Source: Albimonas sp963816545 (GTDB lineage Bacteria > Pseudomonadota > Alphaproteobacteria > Rhodobacterales > Rhodobacteraceae). From it: DNA of 64,000 nt. Of this stretch, positions 58,763 through 64,000 are shown one piece after another (positions within the stretch are counted from its first letter, which is position 1; each line of letters opens with the position of its first letter). The notes under the pieces are model-generated. The model saw only the letters and a program-made list of their open reading frames with translations. It had not been told where the DNA came from and ran no database searches. The stretch lies in the NCBI GenBank assembly GCA_963816545.1, contig CAWFLE010000007.1, forward strand, positions 248,001 to 312,000. The letters are read 5' to 3'. The position numbers were made by a program, and so were the translations under genes.

Positions 58763-60763
58763 TCAGACGATGCGGTCCCCCCGTTCGCCCTGCTCCAGCC
58801 GCGCCAGATGCAGCGCCGCCAGCGGGTCCGAGGGGGCGAGCGCCGCGAAAAGCGCCTTCGCCGCCGCCGGCGCCTCCTCGATCAGCGCGAAGGCCTCGGC
58901 GTAGGCCGCGCGGGCGGGTGCGGGGGTCTCCCGGTCCAGGCTCCAGACCTCCACCGGCTCCGCCTTGCCCTTCAGCTCGACGCGCCCCACGGGCCGCAGC
59001 TCCGGCGCCTCCGGCCCCGCGGCGGCCCTGGCGGCGCCCGAGACGGTCACGCGCGTGCCCAGCCGCTTGTTGATCCCCTCCAGCCGCGCCGCGGTGTTCA
59101 TCGCGTCGCCCATGGCGGTGTAGTCGAAGCGCTTGCGCCCCCCGAAATTGCCCACCGAGGCCACGCCGGTATGCACCCCGATCCGCGTGATCCCCAGCCC
59201 CAGATGCGCCATGCGGCGCCGGTAGCGCTCGGCGAACCCGTCCATCTCGCCCGCGCAGCGGATGGCGGAGAGGGCGTGGTCTTCCCCCTGCCCCAGCGCC
59301 CCGAACAGCGCGACCACCGCGTCTCCGATGAACTTGTCGATCACGCCGCCATGCGCGGCGATGATGTCGGACATCCCGTCGAAATAGCCGTTGAGCAGCT
59401 CCGACAGGACCTCGGGCTCCAGCTTCTCGGACATGTCGGTGAAGCCCGCGATGTCGGTGAAGATGAAGCTGATCTCCCGCCGCTCTCCGCCCAGGCGCAG
59501 GCTGGAGCGGTCGCGCGCGAGGCGGTCCACCATCGCCGGCTCCAGATAGTGGCTGAACGCCTGGCGGATGAACGCCTTCTCCCGGCTCGACAGGAACGCC
59601 TCCGAGGCGCCGCCGAGGCCGAAGGCGATGCCGAGGCCCAGCAGGCTCGGCGCCACGGGCAGGTACGGGCCCCCGCCCGCGGCCAGCGCCACCGCCAGCG
59701 CCACGTAGGCCGCGCCCGACAGCGCCAGCCCCCCGAGCTTCCACCACAGCGGCACGCCCGAGATGCCCACCAGCGCCCCCAGCCCCGCCATCAGCGCCAC
59801 GGCGGCCGCCCCGCGCCAGCCGTCGACGCTCCAGTCGTCCACCGCCCGCCGGTCCAGCATCTGGCTCAGCACATGCGCATGCAGCAGCACGCCGGGGTTG
59901 GTGCGGTTGGAGATCGTGGGGTCCACCGCAAGCGAGGTCTGGTGCCGGTCCGTCTGCTCCAGGTCCGCGCCGATCATCACGAAGCGGCCGCCGAACCAGA
60001 CGCGGAACATCGCCTCCGGCAGCGCGGGGTTGAGAACCGCTTGGCTGGGGATCGTCTGGAAGGCGGGCGAGCCCTCGGCCGTCTCCCGCCGCCAGTCGAT
60101 CAACCCCTCCGCGGGCTCCGGCTCGCCGCCCGCTGCGACCAGCATCGCGGCCGGGAAGACCAGGGGCCGGCCGGGATCGGGCTCGGCCTCGAAGCGCCGC
60201 ACCACCCCGTCGGGGTCGTAGCGCACCGTGGCGAAGCCGGGCACGGCCCCGCTCGCCTCCACGAACTGCGCCAGATGCGCCTGCTGGGCCGGCCGCAGCC
60301 CCGCCCGCTCGTCGGCGTAGGCGACCACCACGGGGCCGTCGAAGCGCCGGATCGCCTCCACCAGCGCCGCGTCCTTGCCAGGTTCCGTCGGCTGGTCGAT
60401 CAGGATGTCGAGGCCGACGGCCCGCGCGCCCGATTTCCCCAGCACGTCGATCAACTGCGCGAGGAACTCCCGGTCCACCGGCGAGCGGTAGGGGAACAGC
60501 GCCAGCGTGTCCTCGGTGATGGTCAGCACCGAGATCCGTGGATCCTGCGCCTCCGACAGCGGCGAGAGGATCACCCGGAGCCGGTCGTTCAGCCCGGCCT
60601 CGAGGCTGCGCAGCGACCCGGCGCCCCGGAACCCCAGGATCATGGCCGCCGAGACGCAGAGCGCGACCGCGACCGCGATGGCCCGCCGCGGCGTGACGGC
60701 GCGGGCGGCGCCCCGGCGCGCCCGGCCGCGGGGCGTCTGCGCCTGGCTCTCCACGGCGGTCAC
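58763..60763 (-). CDS. CHASE2-domain class III adenylate/guanylate cyclase
   Basis: About 666 residues from a GTG at 60763 with GGGGGAGG upstream; the exact start is uncertain. TM helix near 27-46, then a periplasmic CHASE2 sensor (ARAVGLDILIDQPTEPGKDAAL, VVVAYADER, GGRFVMIGADLEQTDRHQT). Three hydrophobic segments follow, then the cyclase domain with FTDIAGFTDMSE (first metal Asp), KFIGDAVVALFG (second metal Asp and substrate Lys) and RFDYTAMGDAMNTAARLEG (catalytic Asn/Arg). All catalytic residues appear present. It makes cAMP or cGMP in response to an envelope signal. Same strand as the TPS genes, 187 bases upstream of the small exported protein gene. Confidence 0.9.
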   Translation of the reverse strand: MTAVESQAQTPRGRARRGAARAVTPRRAIAVAVALCVSAAMILGFRGAGSLRSLEAGLNDRLRVILSPLSEAQDPRISVLTITEDTLALFPYRSPVDREFLAQLIDVLGKSGARAVGLDILIDQPTEPGKDAALVEAIRRFDGPVVVAYADERAGLRPAQQAHLAQFVEASGAVPGFATVRYDPDGVVRRFEAEPDPGRPLVFPAAMLVAAGGEPEPAEGLIDWRRETAEGSPAFQTIPSQAVLNPALPEAMFRVWFGGRFVMIGADLEQTDRHQTSLAVDPTISNRTNPGVLLHAHVLSQMLDRRAVDDWSVDGWRGAAAVALMAGLGALVGISGVPLWWKLGGLALSGAAYVALAVALAAGGGPYLPVAPSLLGLGIAFGLGGASEAFLSSREKAFIRQAFSHYLEPAMVDRLARDRSSLRLGGERREISFIFTDIAGFTDMSEKLEPEVLSELLNGYFDGMSDIIAAHGGVIDKFIGDAVVALFGALGQGEDHALSAIRCAGEMDGFAERYRRRMAHLGLGITRIGVHTGVASVGNFGGRKRFDYTAMGDAMNTAARLEGINKRLGTRVTVSGAARAAAGPEAPELRPVGRVELKGKAEPVEVWSLDRETPAPARAAYAEAFALIEEAPAAAKALFAALAPSDPLAALHLARLEQGERGDRIV

Positions 60764-61286
60764 CGGCCCCCGATCCTCCCCCACGGCCCTTGCGGGGCCT
60801 TTGCATTCGGGTTGGCACGGGCCGCGGCCGCGGTCAACGATCCTGAAGCTGCGCGGCGCCCCTTCCCGCGCAGGCGCCGCGCGAAGGTCGCGGCGGCCGG
60901 ACCCGGGCGCCCGCGGCGCGCGGCAGGCGGGGACGCGGGGAAGGCGGGCGTCTCGGGAGGGCGGGCGTCGCCCTTCCCGCCGCCGTCGTTCGCCCGGCAT
61001 CCCGGCGCGCAGGCCCCGGACGCCGGCGGAGGCGGGCCGCAACGGCGCCTCGGACCTCCGTTGCGGGGTGGGCGCGAGACGCACGAGCCGCGCTCGGGCC
61101 TTCAGCGCCTCCCTCTCCCGCTCGCCTCGGATGCGGCTTGCCGCCTGCTCCGCCGCGCGGGACCAGCCCCGCACGCGATGAGGCCGCGATGGAGGGCCGA
61201 GCCGCGGATCTCCGCCAGCCGCTCCGGGCGGCTCCCCTCGCCCTGCCGACGCGGAGGGCGAGGCCGGTCGCACGCCCGACGCCGCT
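60764..61286. other. Intergenic stretch between gltX and the cyclase gene
   Basis: 523 bases. The cyclase frame stays open upstream here, but the composition (Arg/Gly/Pro/Ala only) and lack of family similarity argue it is non-coding. It contains the hairpin at 61236-61263. No other feature seen. Confidence 0.5.
61236..61263 (-). terminator. Possible terminator after gltX
   Basis: 9-bp stem CCTCGCCCT/AGGGCGAGG with a 10-base loop, 24 bases after the gltX stop; no U-tract. Confidence 0.35.
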
Positions 61287-62604
61287 CTACCCGATGGGCC
61301 TGCGCATCAGCGGCATCAGCGCCGCCATCTCCGGTCCGTGGTCGCGCCCCGTCAGCGCCCGCCGCAGCGGCAGGAACAGCGCCTTGCCCTTGCGTCCCGT
61401 GGCCGCCTTCACCGCGCCCGTCCACGCGCGCCAGGTCTCCGGGCCCCAGGGGCGGTCCGGCAGCATCGCCAGCGCCCGGGCGACGAACGCCTCGTCCTCG
61501 GGCGCCACCGCAGGCGTCGCGCCCTCGCGGCAGATCGCCCACCACTCCGCCGCCTCGTCGAACCGGCTCAGGTTGCCCCGCACCGTCTCCCAGAACGGCC
61601 GGGCGTCCTCGCTCTCGATCCCAAGCGCCGCAAGCCGCGGCTCCGCCGCATCGAACGCCATCCCATGCAGCGCCTTCGCCGTCAGCGGACCCAGCTCGGC
61701 GGGGTCGAGCCGCGTGGGCGCCGTTCCGAAGCGCCCGATCTCGAACGCCTCCGCCAGCGCCTCGGGCGTCTCCCGCAGCTCCACCGGGTCGCTCGATCCG
61801 AGGCGCGCGATCAGCGACAACGCCGCCATCGGCTCCACCCCCTGCGCGCGCAGCGCCCGCAGCGAGAGCCCCTCGGCGCGCTTGGAGAACGCCTCCCCCT
61901 CGGGCCCCGTCAGCAGCGAGTGGTGCGCGAAGCGCGGCGGCTCCGCGCCGAGCGCGCGCATGATCTGCACCTGCGCCGCGGTGTTGGTGACGTGGTCGGC
62001 GCCCCGCACCACGTCCGTGACGCCCATCTCCGCATCGTCCACCGCGGAGGCGAAGGTGTAGAGGACCTGCCCGTCCTCCCGGATCAGCACCGGATCGGAG
62101 ACCGAGCCCGCATCCACAGAGATCTCGCCCAGGATGCCGTCCACCCACTCCACCCGCCCGCTATCCAGACGATAGCGCCAGTGGGGCGGCCGCTCGGCCC
62201 CGAGCCGCGCCCGCTCTTGATCGGATAGCGACAGGGCCGCGCGGTCGTAGACCGGCGGCTTGCCGCGCGAAAGCTGGATGCGCCGCCGCACCGCCAGCTC
62301 CTCCGCCGTCTCCCAGCACGGATAGAGGCGCCCTGCCGCCTTCAGCCGCTCCGCCGCCGCTTCGTAGCGCGCAAGCCGCCCGGACTGGCGCAGCTCCTCG
62401 TCCGGCAAGAGCCCCAGCCAGGCCAGATCCTCCCGGATCGCCTCCACGAACCGCTCCTCCGACCGCGCCCGGTCGGTGTCGTCGATCCTCAGCAGGAAAC
62501 GACCCCCCGTCTTGCGCGCGATCGCCCAGTTGAAGAACGCGGCGCGCAGGTTTCCCAGATGCAGGAACCCCGTCGGCGAGGGCGCGAAGCGGGTGCAGGG
62601 TCAT
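61287..62604 (-). CDS. gltX: Glutamyl-tRNA synthetase, short type (frameshifted at its start)
   Basis: Class Ib synthetase charging tRNA-Glu. ATG 62604 overlaps the stop of the preceding gene (ATGA). One extra base at 62592-62596 (CTGCACC for CTGACC) breaks the frame after three codons. Corrected, it reads TRFAPSPTGFLHLGNLRAAFFN with the HIGH-type motif HLGN. DDTDRARSEERFVEAIREDL, GADHVTNTAAQVQIMRALG and GEAFSKRAEG (KMSKS-type loop) follow. Corrected length is 438 residues, matching the shorter GluRS paralogue found in many Rhodobacterales. Confidence 0.9.
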
Positions 62605-63141
62605 CTCGCCTCCAGCTCCGGCGCGGCCTTGCGGCAGGCCATCGCCATCCCGTCGCAGCCCCCCACGATCATCTGCTTGCGGAAGGTCCGCGCCGGCAGG
62701 CCCGAGGCGCGGTTCATCAGCCCCTGCCACCGATACAGCGACACGTTCGCGCGGCGGCTTCGCCCCGCTGCTTCAGCGTGTACCCGAAGCCGGGATTGAA
62801 CAGCGACCCGTGCAGCTTCCAGGACTTCACGTCGCTCCAGGGGATGTCGCCGAAGAGGCGGTCGCGCAGCCCCTCCTCGCGCACCTCCAGCAGCGGCCGC
62901 CGGTCTCCGCCCGAGCGCCAGAACCCCCAGGCGGCGCCGGCGAAGATCGCCGCCATCAGCCACAGATACCAGGCGTCGATCTCCACCCCCTCCTGCACGG
63001 GCTGGAGCGCCATCCACACCAGAAGCGCCGCAGCGCCCCCGCCATCACCCCCAGCACCCGCAGCTTGAACGGGTTGGCGTGGAACTCGGCGGGGAGGCTC
63101 GGGCCCTCGAGGAACGCCTCGACCGGGTCCTGCTCAGCCAC
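62601..63141 (-). CDS. Small two-helix membrane protein (two frameshifts in this sequence)
   Basis: About 180 residues after adding one base near 63028-63031 and one near 62748-62755. GTG 63141 overlaps the nadE stop by eight bases, and the stop overlaps the gltX start. N-terminus MAEQDPVEAFLEGPSLPAEF, then hydrophobic segments at LRVLGVMAGALRALLVWMAL and LWLMAAIFAGAAWGFW. A PH-like cytosolic part follows (LLEVREEGLRDRLFGDIPWSDV) with C-terminal KQMIVGGCDGMAMACR. I do not recognise the family. Coupled to nadE and gltX in one transcription unit. Confidence 0.6.
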
Positions 63142-64000
63142 GGTCGCGCCAGGAGCTGGCGATGGGATAGCGGCGGTCCAGCCAGAACGCCTTGCGGGTC
63201 AGCTTCGGCCCCGGCGCGGACTGGAAACGCTTGTATTCCGAGAGATACAGCAGCCGCTCCACCTTCTCGACCACCTCGCGGTCATGCCCCTCCCGCACGA
63301 TGTCGCGCACCGAGAGGTCGCGCTCGATCAGCCCCTCCAGGATCACGTCCAGCACCGGATAGGGCGGCAGGCTGTCCTCGTCCTTCTGGTCCTCGCGCAG
63401 CTCGGCGCTGGGGGCCTTCTCGATCACGCTCACGGGGATCACCTCGCCCGCCGGGCCCTGCATCCAGTCCCGGTGGTGGGCGTTGCGCCAGCGGCAGGTC
63501 TCGAACACCCGGGTCTTGTAGAGGTCCTTGATCGGGTTCCAACCGCCGTTCATGTCGCCGTAGAGGGTGGCATACCCCACCGCCACCTCGGACTTGTTGC
63601 CGGTGGTCAGCAGCAGCTCCCCGAACTTGTTGGAGAGCCCCATCAGCAGCAGGCCCCGCAGGCGGGACTGGATGTTCTCCTCGGTCACGTCGGGGGCCAT
63701 GCCCTCGAACAGCGGCGCCAGCGTCCCCTCCACCGCGTCCACGGAGGGCGAGATCGGCAGCTCCTCCAGCCGGCAGCCCAGCCGTTTCGCCACCGCCGCC
63801 GCATCGTCGAGGCTCACCTTCGAGGTGTAGCGCGAGGGCAGCATCACGCAGCGCACGTTCTCCGGCCCCAGCGCATCCGCCGCGATGGCCGCGACGATGG
63901 CGGAATCGACGCCCCCCGACAGCCCCAGCAGGCATCGCTTGAACCCGGTCTTGCGGGCGTAGTCCCGGGTGCCGACCACCATGGCCCGATACTCGGTCTC
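63134..64000 (-). CDS. nadE: NAD+ synthetase, C-terminal part (runs off the window)
   Basis: 289 codons visible; the N-terminal part lies beyond 64000. ATP-pyrophosphatase loop CLLGLSGGVDSAIVAAIAAD, the SPSVDAVEGTLAPLF and ENIQSRLRGLLLMGLSNKFG segments, LLTTGNKSEVAVGYATLYGD and KDEDSLPPYPVLDVIL identify the synthetase domain. An upstream glutamine-amidase domain, expected in alphaproteobacterial NadE, would be outside the window. It ends with a short basic tail at 63134. Confidence 0.94.
   Translation of the reverse strand, partial: ETEYRAMVVGTRDYARKTGFKRCLLGLSGGVDSAIVAAIAADALGPENVRCVMLPSRYTSKVSLDDAAAVAKRLGCRLEELPISPSVDAVEGTLAPLFEGMAPDVTEENIQSRLRGLLLMGLSNKFGELLLTTGNKSEVAVGYATLYGDMNGGWNPIKDLYKTRVFETCRWRNAHHRDWMQGPAGEVIPVSVIEKAPSAELREDQKDEDSLPPYPVLDVILEGLIERDLSVRDIVREGHDREVVEKVERLLYLSEYKRFQSAPGPKLTRKAFWLDRRYPIASSWRDRG

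Noticed and set aside
60764..61273. N-terminal extension of the CHASE2 cyclase
   Set aside because: The added ~170 residues are Arg/Gly/Pro-only and precede a clean membrane-anchor start; a GTG with a ribosome-binding site is available at 60763.

Overview
The window is chromosomal DNA from an alphaproteobacterium, most likely a Rhodobacterales (Rhodobacteraceae-type) species. It is strongly GC-rich. The clues are the order dusB-ntrB-ntrC-ntrY-ntrX-trkA-trkH-hfq-hflX, a fused ispDF next to pgpA and a CinA-type amidase, a divergent ssb/uvrA pair with an alphaproteobacterial-style LexA box, two surface proteins ending in VPLPA-CTERM-like sorting signals, and an OxyR/catalase pair.

Layout. 1-1241: a decayed mobile region (two IS66 transposase tails and an integrase stub with an internal stop) beside a tRNA-Arg. 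1429-5359: cysS, cimA and a squalene/phytoene synthase-like gene, overlapping end to end. 5360-12272 (minus): methyltransferase, trmFO, DoxX, a VPLPA-CTERM beta-helix protein and gyrA. 12478-23737: ssb, uvrA, CBS protein, coaD, cyclophilin, queA, MFS transporter, DUF924 and lpd. 23927-27174: a small VPLPA-CTERM protein, catalase and oxyR. 27276-31355: NYN protein, hpt, RatA/COQ10-like, CinA-like, pgpA and ispDF. 31482-44842: dusB, two two-component systems (NtrBC and NtrYX), Trk potassium uptake, hfq and hflX, with a GIY-YIG gene and a DUF2239 gene inserted between ntrX and trkA.

44931-60763 (all minus) is the most distinctive part. It carries a CHASE2-class III nucleotidyl cyclase, a small exported protein, a TpsB outer-membrane transporter, a 2910-residue TpsA exoprotein, and a TPR/CHAT lipoprotein whose start overlaps the tpsA stop. 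This reads as a two-partner secretion system with its own CHAT peptidase and possibly its own cyclic-nucleotide sensor. The exoprotein holds 23 consecutive repeats of exactly 18 residues. 61287-64000 holds gltX, a small membrane protein and the 3' part of nadE.

Caution on sequence quality. At least eleven protein genes, several normally essential (gyrA, gltX, ispDF, lpd), are broken by single-base insertions or deletions, and the tRNA carries one extra base. In every broken gene, undoing the indels I locate gives a whole number of codons and a family-typical protein. I therefore treat these as probable sequencing or assembly errors, annotate each gene across its full span, and give the position of each shift.
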